Assembly (NCBI RefSeq): GCF_016925615.1
Contig: NZ_CP070499.1
Location: forward strand, 1,178,001 to 1,242,000
Length of the DNA: 64,000 nt
Direction of reading: 5' to 3'
Source of the DNA: Natronosporangium hydrolyticum
Lineage (GTDB): Bacteria > Actinomycetota > Actinomycetes > Mycobacteriales > Micromonosporaceae
Shown here: positions 16,510 through 25,694 of the stretch, one piece after another
Layout: each line of letters starts with the position of its first letter
How positions within the stretch are numbered: position 1 is the stretch's first letter
Notes under the pieces: model-generated
Seen by the model: only the letters and a program-made list of their open reading frames with translations
What the model was told of the DNA's origin: nothing
Database searches by the model: none
Position numbers and translations under genes: made by a program

Positions 16510-18072
16510 ATGACACCCCCTGCCTCGCCCGGCGACCAGCGCCGTCACCGGCTGGAAGCGGAGCTGGTGGAGGCGCTCGCCGGGCTTCCGGTGATGCAGC
16601 AGCCGGACAGCCGGCAGCAGTTGGTGCGGATGCTCCGGCGCCGGCTCGGGCCGGACATTCCGGTGTATGATATCGCTGAGCCTCGATACCAATGTGTGGA
16701 GATCGTGGAGGTGTGCCTGGCCTCGCCCGACTCCTGGCAGGTGGTGATCGAGGTGGTGGCATCCTTCCACCCGCACGCGCCGCAGCTCGCCCAGGTCGTG
16801 GAGCTGCAGCAGGAGTGGGTGAAGCTGCACGACCAGCTGCTGCGCGAGCATGAGGAGGAGGTCCGTGACGTCCTGTCCGAGGAAGACTGGGCGCAGCTGC
16901 GGGCGCTGCTGACGGCGATCCGACCCAGCCAGCTCGGGCGGCTGTTCCAGCGGGCGACCGGGCACCGGGCGGCGAGCCCGCCGATCTGGTGTGTCGACGC
17001 CTGGGACATCTTCGTCTACCTTGCCGGGCAGTACACCCCACCGGAGAGCCTGCCGCCCGAGATGGTCTTTCTGTTGTTGCTGGAACAGGAGGTCGATGAG
17101 GAGGCCGCGGCCCGGATCCGTCGCCGTAACCAACGGCAGGCGAGTAAGTTCGGGTTGACCGCCCAGCTGGATCAGCGGCGGGCGTTGACCGATCGCCGCG
17201 CCGACCTGCCCGCCGACCCTCAACTCTATGTGTTGATCCAGGTGGAGCAGGAGTGGGAGCCGGAGCTCGGGGAGAACGCGGAGCCGGCCGTGTTCACGGT
17301 CTCCCACTACCGGCAGTGGCTGGGGGACGAGTCCTGGCACTCGCCGCTGCGCGGCGTCTTCCCGGATGTGTCGAGGGCCCGCCTGGCGCTGGTCGTAGAG
17401 GAGATCGTGGCGCAGGTAGAGCTTGAGTGGGCGGATCGTCGGGCCGAGGTCGCCATTGAAGTGGTGCTCCCGTGGCAGCTGCTCAACGAGGACATCGCCT
17501 GGTGGCCGGCGGAGCGACCAGCCGCGTACCTGGGGGCGAGGGTGTTGGCCATGACCTACCCGGTGGTGGTGCGCAGCCTGGACCGGCTGCGGCAGCGTCG
17601 ATGGCACGGGGCGTGGCGCCGGCGGTGGGAGCAGCTGCGCCGGGAGCCGGCCGGAGACCGCGTCTACCGCAGCCGACCTCACGGCGCGGACTATTTCACC
17701 ACCATGGAGGCCGAGCTGACCGGCGACGCCAGGTGGGGGACGCTGGTGTTGAGTGAGCCGCCGGCGCCCGGGGCGGCGACCGGCATCCAGGAGGTCCTGA
17801 CCGGCCTGCGCGCCGGCCTGCCGGCGATTATCTGGCATCGGAGCGAACCGACCACCGACCGGCTCTGGGACGAGCTTCGGGAGTTGGTCGGCGACGGCGG
17901 CACTTTACGCCTGCCGATTCACGTTCGGCAGCTGCGCCTGGACGCGTTGCGAGCAGAGCCGGATCAGCGTGATCAACACATCGGACGGCATGTGGTCCTG
18001 CTCTGGGACGACCCGGAGCGCAGACCGGAGTTGGATGGTCCGGAGGACCGGATCGGAGGAGCCAACAGATGA
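16510..18072 (+). CDS. VMAP-C protein with N-terminal effector-associated-like domain
   Basis: This 520-aa protein has three parts. Residues 8-105 (RRHRLEAELVEALAGLPVMQ ... DSWQVVIEVVASFHPHAPQL) form an all-helical death-like domain of the effector-associated domain 2 type. A middle region holds conserved Trp/Asp motifs (WCVDAWDIFVYLAGQ). The C-terminal about 230 residues resemble the VMAP-C domain (VVLPWQLLNEDIAWWP, YPVVVRSLDRL, LPAIIWHRS). VMAP proteins partner vWA and MoxR proteins in NTP-dependent conflict systems (Aravind group); both partners follow here. The MoxR start overlaps this stop by 4 bp. The start ATG at 16510 lacks a clear SD; an in-frame TTG at 16444 is possible. Function in this host is untested. 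Confidence 0.82.
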   Translation: MTPPASPGDQRRHRLEAELVEALAGLPVMQQPDSRQQLVRMLRRRLGPDIPVYDIAEPRYQCVEIVEVCLASPDSWQVVIEVVASFHPHAPQLAQVVELQQEWVKLHDQLLREHEEEVRDVLSEEDWAQLRALLTAIRPSQLGRLFQRATGHRAASPPIWCVDAWDIFVYLAGQYTPPESLPPEMVFLLLLEQEVDEEAAARIRRRNQRQASKFGLTAQLDQRRALTDRRADLPADPQLYVLIQVEQEWEPELGENAEPAVFTVSHYRQWLGDESWHSPLRGVFPDVSRARLALVVEEIVAQVELEWADRRAEVAIEVVLPWQLLNEDIAWWPAERPAAYLGARVLAMTYPVVVRSLDRLRQRRWHGAWRRRWEQLRREPAGDRVYRSRPHGADYFTTMEAELTGDARWGTLVLSEPPAPGAATGIQEVLTGLRAGLPAIIWHRSEPTTDRLWDELRELVGDGGTLRLPIHVRQLRLDALRAEPDQRDQHIGRHVVLLWDDPERRPELDGPEDRIGGANR

Positions 18073-19154
18073 CCCCTGATAGCACCGGCGCTAGCGGGGA
18101 GCCCGCTCCCGGCTGGTGGATCTACCGAGGCACCGGGCAGGTACTGGATACCGAGGAGCGAGAACGCCGGTGGCCCGCGCCGCCGCGTTGGCGTACTTTC
18201 GATGGTGGGCCCGATGAACCGGCGCCGCCGAGCGACGCCAAGGACCTGGAGCGACGGTTGGGCACGGTGGTGGTCTCCGAACGGGTCGACATCCACGAGG
18301 TCGACATGATCAACGCGGCGGTCTACCTCCGCCGCCCGTTGCTGGTCACCGGCCGGCCCGGGTCGGGCAAGTCCACCTTGGCTTACCGGATCGCCCGGGA
18401 GCTCCAGTTAGGCCGGGTGCTCCGCTGGCCGATCACGACCCGGAGCACGCTGCAGGCGGGGCTCTACGAGTACGACGCCATCGGTCGGGTGCACGCGGCG
18501 AGCCGGCACCGGGCCGGCCGACCGGCGGCCGAAGGCGCCGCCGACCGTTCCGACGCCGAAGCGGAGATCGGGGACTTCCTACACCTCGGCCCGTTGGGTA
18601 CCGCCCTGCTGCCGTACCGGATGCCCCGGGTGTTACTCATCGACGAGATCGACAAGGGTGATGTGGACCTTCCAAACGATCTGCTCAACGTCTTCGAGGA
18701 GGGTGAGTTCGAGCTGCGGGAGCTGATGCGGTCGGCGGCCCGGGTACCCGAGGTCGTCGTCCATACCGCTGATCCGGCGGGGACCGCGACGATCCGGCAC
18801 GGCCGGGTACGGTGCCACGAGTTTCCGATCGTGGTGATGACCAGCAACGGTGAGCGGGAATTCCCCGCTCCGTTCCTGCGGCGGTGCCTGCATCTGCGGG
18901 TCCCGGAGCCGGATGCCGGGAAGCTGGCGGCGATGGTGGCGGCGCACTTCCCGGACGAGCAGCTAGCGGATGCCCGCGAGATTATTCGTGCCTACCTGGA
19001 GCGCCGGGACCGGCTCGATGGCCTGGCGGCGGACCAGCTGCTCAACGCGTTCCAGCTGCGGATGGCGGGCGCGTTCACCACCACCGATGAGGAGAGCCTG
19101 CGTCGGTTGATCGAGGCGATCTGGCACCGGCTCTCGCCGATCGGGGCCGAATGA
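18069..19154 (+). CDS. MoxR-type AAA+ ATPase
   Basis: This 361-aa AAA+ ATPase has Walker A GRPGSGKST at residues 95-103, Walker B LLIDEIDKGD with D192/E193, a sensor-1 type IVVMTSNGEREFPAPFLRRC, and an arginine-finger region RRCLHLRVP. It sits between VMAP-C and the vWA-like/NB-ARC gene with 4-bp overlaps on both sides, so the three are made in fixed ratio. MoxR ATPases remodel partners bearing vWA domains; the likely partner is the vWA-like N-terminus of the next gene product. Confidence 0.92.
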   Translation: MTPDSTGASGEPAPGWWIYRGTGQVLDTEERERRWPAPPRWRTFDGGPDEPAPPSDAKDLERRLGTVVVSERVDIHEVDMINAAVYLRRPLLVTGRPGSGKSTLAYRIARELQLGRVLRWPITTRSTLQAGLYEYDAIGRVHAASRHRAGRPAAEGAADRSDAEAEIGDFLHLGPLGTALLPYRMPRVLLIDEIDKGDVDLPNDLLNVFEEGEFELRELMRSAARVPEVVVHTADPAGTATIRHGRVRCHEFPIVVMTSNGEREFPAPFLRRCLHLRVPEPDAGKLAAMVAAHFPDEQLADAREIIRAYLERRDRLDGLAADQLLNAFQLRMAGAFTTTDEESLRRLIEAIWHRLSPIGAE

Positions 19155-22100
19155 GTGATCCGAGCTGGCAGCAGGTCGCCGAGGCAGTATGGTTGGCGAC
19201 CCGGATCAGCTCGTCCGTGCCGGCGACGGCCCTACCGTCGCCGGCACGGACGCCCGAGGTCGGGCGCGGTCTCCGTCGCGCCGATTCGCCGCCGACCAGC
19301 CACGATGAGTCGCGGGCGCGGCGCGACCCGGCCGGAAGTGGTCGGCCGGTCCCGGCGGTCGAGGCGTCCACCATGGCGGGGAAGATGCCCGCGGCGGATC
19401 CGCCCCGGCCGCGCGTCACCCAGCCTGTCCTGCCCGGAGCGGGGGCGATCGCGCGGCGGTTGCGGCCGTTGCGGCAGCCGGTGCCGTCACGTCATATTCG
19501 GCTGCTCGACGAGGCGGCCACCGCCGAACGGGCCGCCCAGGATGGGCTATGGCTGCCGGTCTGGACGCCAGCGCCGGCGCCGCGCTGGGACGCGGTGGTG
19601 GTCGCTGATGATCATGTGTCGATGACGATCTGGTGGGACCAGGTAGCCGAGTTCGTCGCTCTGTTGCGCCGGCAAGCCGCCTTCCACGAGGTCCATCTGC
19701 GCCGGCTGCACACGGACACCAAGGACCCGGCCGAGGTCCAACTCTCCCGCCCGGGTCGGCGGCACCACCCGGTGGGGCTGCCGGCCACTGATCGTCAGCG
19801 GATCATTTTCGTGCTGACCGACGGCGCCGGGCCGGCCTGGTCGGCGGGGGTCGCGTTGCCGGAGGTGGGGCGGTGGGCGCGCCGGGCGCCGGTGGCGATC
19901 GTACAGCTGCTGCCGCAGCAGCACTGGCACCGCAGCGGTCTCTGCCCTGAGCGGCTCCGGCTGTGGGCGCCCCGGCCGGGAGCCGCCAATGGTGAGCTGA
20001 GCTGGTGGCGTCGCGAGCCGTGGCTGGAACCGGCCGACGAGAGCGGATCGGCGACCGAGCGGCCCGTCCCGGTCCCGGTGTTGGAGCTGCGACCGCGGTG
20101 GTTGGCTGCCTGGGCGCAGCTGGTCGCGGGCGACCACGGGGGTTGGCTAGGGCTACCCGCGGTGCTGGCGACCCGCCCGGCGCCCGCCGCCGTCGACACA
20201 CCGGCAGTCCCCGCCGAGCCCGGGGAGCGACGGCCAGCGGCGCGCCAGCGGGTACGGGAGTTCGCGGCCCGGGCGACTCCGCTGGCGGTCCGGCTGGCTG
20301 GGCTGCTGGCGGCGGCCCCGCTCAGTGTGGCGCTGATCCGGGAGCTACAGCATCGGTTGTTGCCGGACTCGGACGCCACGCACTTGGCTGAGGTGCTCAC
20401 CAGCGGGCTGCTCCGGCCGGTTCCCGAGGTGGCGGCGGGTGAGTCACCGATGGTGACGCTTGAGTTCGAACCCGGCGTTCGGGAGGAGTTACTCACTGCG
20501 GGCCGGCGAGCCGACGCCCCCCGGGTCTGGCGGGTGGTGGAGGCGGTGCTGGGGGCGGCGGTGCCGGCCGTTGCCCAATTGAGCCGCGTGATCGACGATC
20601 CGGAGCGGACTCCGCTGCCGCCGGTCACCGCCGAGACAGTGGCGTTTCTGCGGGTCGAGCAGGCGGTGCTGCGGGCGCTCTCCGGGCGTTACCTGGATCG
20701 AGCACGACGACTGGATGATCAGCTCGGTGGTCCGCCTGAAACCGACACCGCGCGTCACTCCACCGTGGGCCGTGAAGATGTAACAATGGATGGACCGGCG
20801 GACATTCATCAAGTTCGTCCTCCCGAAAGGGAAGGAGTCGGCGTGTCTACCAGCAGTTCCCCATCAGCGACCGCCCCCTCGACGGCGGCGCCGCGGACCC
20901 CGTCGAAACCCCCGGCGATCTGGGGCAACATCCCGCCCCGCAACCCCAACTTCACTGGCCGGTCGAAGCTCCTTGAGCTGCTGCATGAGCAGATGCAGGG
21001 AGGCGCGACGGCGGTGCTGCCGCACGCGCTGCATGGGATGGGCGGAGTCGGCAAGTCCCACTTGGCCATCGAGTATGTCTACCGGCATCAGAGCGAGTAT
21101 GACCTGATCTGGTGGATTCCGGCGGAGCGGTCGGCCCAGATCGGCGCCTCCCTCGTCGAGTTGGCGCAGCGGATGAATCTCCCGGCCGGGCCGGACGTCG
21201 CCAGCGCCCGAAATGCGGTGCAGGAGGCGCTGCGCCTCGGCAGCCCCTATGCGAAGTGGCTGCTCGTCTTCGACAACGCTGAGAGTCCCGAGGCGGTGCG
21301 CCAGTTCTTCCCGGCGGGCGGCACGGGCAGCATCATGGTGACCTCCCGCAATCCGCACTGGGCGAGCGTGGCCCGCACGCTGGAGGTGGACGTCTTCACC
21401 CGGGAAGAGAGCGTGCAGCTGCTGCGGCTGCGCGGCCCGGACCTAGACGATGTCGAGGCGGACCGGTTGGCCGAGGCGCTCGGCGACCTGCCGCTGGCAC
21501 TGGAGCAGGCAGCGGCGTGGCGGGCCGAGACCGGCATGCCCGCCGAAGAATATCTGCGGCTCTTCGAACGCAAGCGCATCGATCTGCTCGCCCAGGCGGC
21601 GCCGATGGACTATCAACTGCCGGTCGCCGCGGCGTGGAACGTTTCGCTTGATCGGCTGGTGGTCTCCAACCCCGCCGCCTTCCGGTTGCTGCAGCTCTGT
21701 TCGTTCCTGGCGCCGGAGCCGATCCCGCGGACGCTGCTCGGTGGTGCTCACAACACCGATGTGCACCCCGAACTGAACGCGGCGCTGCGCGATCCGATGC
21801 GGCTCAACCGGGCGATCCGGGACATCAACCGGTATGCACTGGCCCGGGTCAACCACCGGACCAACTCGATTCAGATGCACCGGTTGATCCAGGCGGTGCT
21901 CAACGACCGGATGAGCGAGCCGGAGCGGGAGTCCATGCGGAGCAGCGCTCACCTGCTGCTCGCCTCGGGTGATCGGAACGATCCGAACTCGCCGGCGAAC
22001 TGGCGCAGCTATGCCGAGCTCTATCCACATGTCGAGGCGTCGGGCGCGATTCTGTCACCGGTGCCCTGGGTGCAGCAGCTGGTAGAGAACGAAGCAAAAT

Positions 22101-23392
22101 ATCTGTACTGGGGCGGCGACTACGAGGCGTCGCTGGACCTGAGCCGGCGGGCGTACGAGACCTGGCGGGGTCAGCTGGGGCAGGATGCCTCCGCCACGCT
22201 CAAGATCGGCCATTGGCTCGGGTTCATGCTCTACATGCTGGGGCATTACGCGGAGGCGGCGCAACACAACGCCGAGATCCTGGCCGCCTACCAGCGCACC
22301 ACCAGCGAGGATTCCGAGGAGCTACTGAAAGCGGTCGGTGCGGTCGCGGCGGACCGGCGGGTGGCAGGCGACTTCGCCGCCGCCCTGGAGATGGAGCAGG
22401 ACCTCTATCAGCGGCACGTACGGGCGCTGGGGATCGACGATCCGAACACCCTCAACGCCGCCCACAACTTGGCGGTCAGTCTTCGGCTCACGGGCGACCT
22501 CTCCCGGGCATACGAAGTGGATCAGGACACTTACGAGCGCCGCGTGCTGCTCTTCGGGGAGGACCACGCGTTCACCCAGGAGAGCCTGCTGAACCTGGTG
22601 ATCGACCGGCGGGAGCTGGGGGAGTTCATCACCGCCCGGATCCAGATGCAGGATATCGTCGACCGGCTCCGGCAGGAGCAGGGCGCCGAACAGACCCAGA
22701 CGCTACGGGCGCTGCGACGGTTGGCGTCGGCGGTACGCAAGGCCGGCGACCACCGGACCGCCCGGCAGCTCTCCGAGGAGGCCCGCGACGGCTACGCCTC
22801 CCGGTACGGTGAGAACAATCCGGATGCGCTGTTGGCCGCGCTCGGGCTCGCCGTGGACCTGCGCGCCACCGGTCACTTCGACGAGGCCGTCCAGCTCGGC
22901 GAGCAGGTGCAGGACGAGTACCGACGGCTTTTCGGTGCCGACCATCCGTATACGGTGGCGGCCCAGCTGAACGTCGCGATCTCCCGTCACCTGCGGGGCG
23001 ACGTGGCCCGCTCCCGGCAGATCAATGAGGACGGGGTTTCGGTGTTGACCAGGCTGCTCGGGGCGGATCATCCGCTGAGCCTGGCGGGCGCGGTCAATCT
23101 CGCCAACGACCTGTACGCGCAGGGTGAGGTGAGCGCGGCGCACGCCCGCGACCTAGAGACCGCGGACCGGATGCGGCGGGTGTTTGGCCCAGAGCATCCG
23201 ACCACGTTGATCTGTCTCGGCAACCTGGCGATGGATCTGTTGGCGATGGACCGGCAGAGCGAAGCGTATGAGCTGCACGCGGAGGTCTCCGCCGGCCTGC
23301 ACCGGGCGTTGGGCGAGAACCACCCGGCGACCGTCGCAGGCAGCGACCTCACCGTCCGCGGGACCTGCGACCTAGACCCGATGCCGTTGTAA
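19151..23392 (+). CDS. fxsT: FxsT-like protein: vWA-like (SAV_2336) domain, NB-ARC, TPR repeats
   Basis: This 1413-aa protein resembles the FxSxx-COOH system TPR protein. Residues about 105-280 look like a degenerate vWA fold: VVVADDHVSM (Asp153/Asp154, Ser157) replaces the usual DxSxS, and FVLTDGAG has Asp224. Residues about 600-900 are an NB-ARC (STAND) ATPase with P-loop GMGGVGKSH from Gly629, a Walker B-like WLLVFDNAES, and GDLPLALEQAAAW. From about 970 to 1390 run TPR-like units with the repeated pattern G-x-x-H-P-x-T-L. It ends CDLDPMPL, as FxsT proteins do. It overlaps the MoxR gene by 4 bp and converges on the HExxH enzyme gene 29 bp away. A good SD (GGAAGGAG) and GTG at 20843 inside the gene could give a second, NB-ARC-TPR-only product. 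Confidence 0.88.
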   Translation: MSDPSWQQVAEAVWLATRISSSVPATALPSPARTPEVGRGLRRADSPPTSHDESRARRDPAGSGRPVPAVEASTMAGKMPAADPPRPRVTQPVLPGAGAIARRLRPLRQPVPSRHIRLLDEAATAERAAQDGLWLPVWTPAPAPRWDAVVVADDHVSMTIWWDQVAEFVALLRRQAAFHEVHLRRLHTDTKDPAEVQLSRPGRRHHPVGLPATDRQRIIFVLTDGAGPAWSAGVALPEVGRWARRAPVAIVQLLPQQHWHRSGLCPERLRLWAPRPGAANGELSWWRREPWLEPADESGSATERPVPVPVLELRPRWLAAWAQLVAGDHGGWLGLPAVLATRPAPAAVDTPAVPAEPGERRPAARQRVREFAARATPLAVRLAGLLAAAPLSVALIRELQHRLLPDSDATHLAEVLTSGLLRPVPEVAAGESPMVTLEFEPGVREELLTAGRRADAPRVWRVVEAVLGAAVPAVAQLSRVIDDPERTPLPPVTAETVAFLRVEQAVLRALSGRYLDRARRLDDQLGGPPETDTARHSTVGREDVTMDGPADIHQVRPPEREGVGVSTSSSPSATAPSTAAPRTPSKPPAIWGNIPPRNPNFTGRSKLLELLHEQMQGGATAVLPHALHGMGGVGKSHLAIEYVYRHQSEYDLIWWIPAERSAQIGASLVELAQRMNLPAGPDVASARNAVQEALRLGSPYAKWLLVFDNAESPEAVRQFFPAGGTGSIMVTSRNPHWASVARTLEVDVFTREESVQLLRLRGPDLDDVEADRLAEALGDLPLALEQAAAWRAETGMPAEEYLRLFERKRIDLLAQAAPMDYQLPVAAAWNVSLDRLVVSNPAAFRLLQLCSFLAPEPIPRTLLGGAHNTDVHPELNAALRDPMRLNRAIRDINRYALARVNHRTNSIQMHRLIQAVLNDRMSEPERESMRSSAHLLLASGDRNDPNSPANWRSYAELYPHVEASGAILSPVPWVQQLVENEAKYLYWGGDYEASLDLSRRAYETWRGQLGQDASATLKIGHWLGFMLYMLGHYAEAAQHNAEILAAYQRTTSEDSEELLKAVGAVAADRRVAGDFAAALEMEQDLYQRHVRALGIDDPNTLNAAHNLAVSLRLTGDLSRAYEVDQDTYERRVLLFGEDHAFTQESLLNLVIDRRELGEFITARIQMQDIVDRLRQEQGAEQTQTLRALRRLASAVRKAGDHRTARQLSEEARDGYASRYGENNPDALLAALGLAVDLRATGHFDEAVQLGEQVQDEYRRLFGADHPYTVAAQLNVAISRHLRGDVARSRQINEDGVSVLTRLLGADHPLSLAGAVNLANDLYAQGEVSAAHARDLETADRMRRVFGPEHPTTLICLGNLAMDLLAMDRQSEAYELHAEVSAGLHRALGENHPATVAGSDLTVRGTCDLDPMPL

Positions 23393-23421
23393 ACGGAGCC
23401 GGTCGGCGCCGACCCGGACGC

Positions 23422-25365
23422 CTAGCGGGCGAGCGGGTCGGCGCCGAACCACTCGGCCAGCCGTAGCGGAAGCGCCAGTGGGGTGCGATCGGTCGGGACA
23501 TCGGCGCCGGCGGCCTCGCCCGTGCCGGCTCCGGGCGGGGAGGTGGTGACGACCCGTTGGTAGACGGCGCAGATCAGCTCCGGCCGGAGGCGCAGCGCGG
23601 CCGCGGCCGCACTGTCGGGGTCCTGCGTCGACTCGACCAACCCCAGTCCAGACCAGGCACTGGCCGAACCAGGATCGGTGGCGAGCTCTGCCAGGTAGCC
23701 CCGTCTCGCCAGCGCGAGGTCTCCCGCCGCGTAGGCCAGGTCGGCGGCGGTCGCGCCGGAGACCTGCTCGGCCAGGGCCGCGGGGTCTTTCTGCAGTTGG
23801 TCGAAGCCGTCGGGGTCGGTGAGCCGCCACATGGTCAACACCGCGCGGGTGTCCAGCCGTCGGGCGGCCGAATCGCTTACCACTGTGGAGGAGGATTCAG
23901 CCCCGGTCGGCGGGGCGGTGCCGGCGAGAAAAGCGGCGGCGAATGCCTCGATCGTCTCCGGGGCGGGGCGCAGGTGGTGGAGTCGCCAGCGGGCGCGGTG
24001 GTCGGTGACGGCGGCGTCCGCGGCGGAGCTGATCTCAGCGGGCACCGGCTCGGCCGACCACTGTCGGGCAGTCTCGGCCAGGTTGCTGACCAGCGTCCGA
24101 CCGGCCTCGGTGAGCTCCGGCAGCGTGCCGATCGTCGCCAGGACGAGACTCACCTGGCTGTGCCACTTGGCAAATTCGAGCTGTGCCAGCCGGGCGGTCC
24201 GGCCGGTGGCCCGGCCGCGTAGCGCCCGCCAGAACTCGGTGATGCCGACGAAGGCGTAGACCCCTTGCAGCAGGCCGCCGAGCGGGCGGGGGTCGTCCCG
24301 CCACGGAGCGTAGAGGCGTTCCGCCGGCTCGGCGCGGTGCAACGGGGTGAGGTGGAGCAGCCCGCCCAGCTTGATGTGTTGAAATTCGTGGACCAGCGTC
24401 ACCGCGAGTTCCGGGGCGTCCTCCGGCTCAGAGACGATCGTGCTGCCGAAGGCGTCCCCGGCGGAGGCGCTCATGGTGCGGAACCGTTCGGCAGCCGGCT
24501 GCGGGACCACCGAGGACAGCCCGGCCGCGATCGCCGGAGCGAAGCCCGGACTGGCGTCGACGATCAACTCCCAGGCCCGGGTGAGCAGGGTTCGCCACCG
24601 GGCCACCTGCTCCGCTGAGAGCCGGTCGGGCGGAGTCGGGGAGCGCAGGTTCCGGTACGGGTCGAGGTGGTCGAGGGTGACGCTGAGCCGGTGGCCGGCG
24701 TGCTCCGCGGTGATGGTGGGTAGTGCGACCCAGGCCGCGGCGTCGGGGTCGGAGCCCGCTGGCGCGGCATCCGGGGCGGTCGGCGCCGGGATCGTGACGC
24801 TGGCCCCGCCGGCGGTGATGGTGCCGGTACCGTCGGCGCCGGTGATCTCCGCTACGGCCCAGGTCTGGCCGGTCGGTAGCCAACAGCCGCCGAGGGTGGG
24901 CAGCGCCGCGTACCCGTCGCGGATCGGAATGCTGATCGCGAAAGTGAGTCCGGTGCGCAACGCGGCTGCGGCGGCGAGTGCGTGTAGGTAGCCGAGGTCC
25001 ACCCAACGAGGCGCGGTGGCCGTGGTAGCGCCCCGCAGCCGCCGGAGCGCGTACCCGGCCCAGGTCCCGACCTGCGGATGCAGCAGGATCTTGTCCATCT
25101 CGGAGGGTTGGTGCCGCTCCGCCGTCACGAGCAGTCGCCACGCCTCATCCAGCTCCGGCAGTGGGGCGGTCGCGGCTGGCTGCTCGGCGACCGCGTCGAG
25201 CACCGCGCGGAGCTGGATCAGCCGCCAGCTCCGTTCGGCGGCCAGTAGCAGGCGGACCGTCTCCTCGTCGCCGTACCCAGCGGTGAGGACGGCGACGTGC
25301 GGTTGCGGGAGCCGGTGCCGAACCAGGGTCCGGTCAGACGGCCCCAGCGCCTGGTCACCGGTCAT
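23422..25365 (-). CDS. Stand-alone HExxH-motif peptide-modifying enzyme (aKG-HExxH type)
   Basis: This 647-aa protein belongs to the HEXXH-motif family found in FxSxx-COOH and related peptide clusters. The motif reads VHEFQHIKLGG with the two His at residues 326 and 330 and the Glu between. A helical region downstream (LLQGVYAFVGITEFWRALRG) probably supplies the third metal ligand. Family members are treated as iron/alpha-ketoglutarate peptide beta-hydroxylases rather than peptidases. In many clusters this domain is fused to a radical SAM maturase; here it stands alone. The C-terminal about 250 residues are Ala-rich helices. The start is the second of two adjacent ATGs after GGAGG (25365, or 25368). 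The stop of the small peptide gene is 25 bp upstream, so the two form an operon. Confidence 0.87.
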   Translation of the reverse strand: MTGDQALGPSDRTLVRHRLPQPHVAVLTAGYGDEETVRLLLAAERSWRLIQLRAVLDAVAEQPAATAPLPELDEAWRLLVTAERHQPSEMDKILLHPQVGTWAGYALRRLRGATTATAPRWVDLGYLHALAAAAALRTGLTFAISIPIRDGYAALPTLGGCWLPTGQTWAVAEITGADGTGTITAGGASVTIPAPTAPDAAPAGSDPDAAAWVALPTITAEHAGHRLSVTLDHLDPYRNLRSPTPPDRLSAEQVARWRTLLTRAWELIVDASPGFAPAIAAGLSSVVPQPAAERFRTMSASAGDAFGSTIVSEPEDAPELAVTLVHEFQHIKLGGLLHLTPLHRAEPAERLYAPWRDDPRPLGGLLQGVYAFVGITEFWRALRGRATGRTARLAQLEFAKWHSQVSLVLATIGTLPELTEAGRTLVSNLAETARQWSAEPVPAEISSAADAAVTDHRARWRLHHLRPAPETIEAFAAAFLAGTAPPTGAESSSTVVSDSAARRLDTRAVLTMWRLTDPDGFDQLQKDPAALAEQVSGATAADLAYAAGDLALARRGYLAELATDPGSASAWSGLGLVESTQDPDSAAAAALRLRPELICAVYQRVVTTSPPGAGTGEAAGADVPTDRTPLALPLRLAEWFGADPLAR

Positions 25366-25390
25366 CATTCCTCCACAACAGACGTTCGGG

Positions 25391-25570
25391 TTAGTCGAGG
25401 CGCTGGGGGTTGTAGCCACTGGTGATGCTGTCTGGATCGTCGACCCGGCGGAGCAGCCGCCCCATCACCGGTGCGATCACCGCCGCGTCGAGTTCGGGCA
25501 GGTCGGCGAGGGTGAGGTCGGCGAGATCGACTAGGTCCGACTCGACGTCCGCGGCGGTCGGTTGATTCAC
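25391..25570 (-). CDS. 59-aa FxsA-like precursor peptide with atypical C-terminus
   Basis: GTG at 25570 to TAA at 25391. The acidic leader (ESDLVDLADLTLADLPELD, then VMGRLLRRVDDP) has the layout of FxSxx-COOH peptide leaders. Those peptides end in Phe-x-Ser-x-x. This one ends TSGYNPQRLD: Tyr53 stands where Phe is expected, Pro55 where Ser is expected, and the tail is longer. The HExxH-enzyme gene follows after 25 bp, so it is the likely substrate of that enzyme. A possible SD GAAGGG lies 10 bases before the GTG. No radical SAM gene is nearby, so a Phe-Ser cyclophane is not expected. Too short to be certain without homologues, but the leader pattern and the partner gene support it. Confidence 0.78.
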   Translation of the reverse strand: MNQPTAADVESDLVDLADLTLADLPELDAAVIAPVMGRLLRRVDDPDSITSGYNPQRLD

Positions 25571-25694
25571 TCCGGTAGGCCCTTCTCGAGTCGGGTTCGG
25601 CTAGCAATTAGTACCAGACCGAACGGCCATTGTGGGGGCAGCGATCGGCCCACTGTACGGCCTGTGGGGGTCACCATACGGTAACTTGGCTACC
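25571..25694. promoter_or_regulatory. Divergent promoter region with ACGGTA/TACCGT inverted repeat
   Basis: This gap separates the peptide/HExxH operon (minus) from the alpha/beta hydrolase gene (plus). It is less GC-rich than the flanking genes. An inverted repeat ACGGTA (25678-25683) and TACCGT (25691-25696), 7 bp apart, reaches into the proposed hydrolase start. TAACTT at 25682 is a possible -10 box for a leaderless hydrolase transcript. Confidence 0.4.

Noticed and set aside
20843-23392. A separate NB-ARC/TPR gene starting at 20843
   Set aside because: The frame is open from 19151 and the full-length layout matches FxsT-like proteins; kept only as a possible internal start.
25391-25570. 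A standard FxSxx-COOH peptide
   Set aside because: The C-terminal residues do not contain Phe-x-Ser, and the cyclophane-forming radical SAM enzyme is absent.
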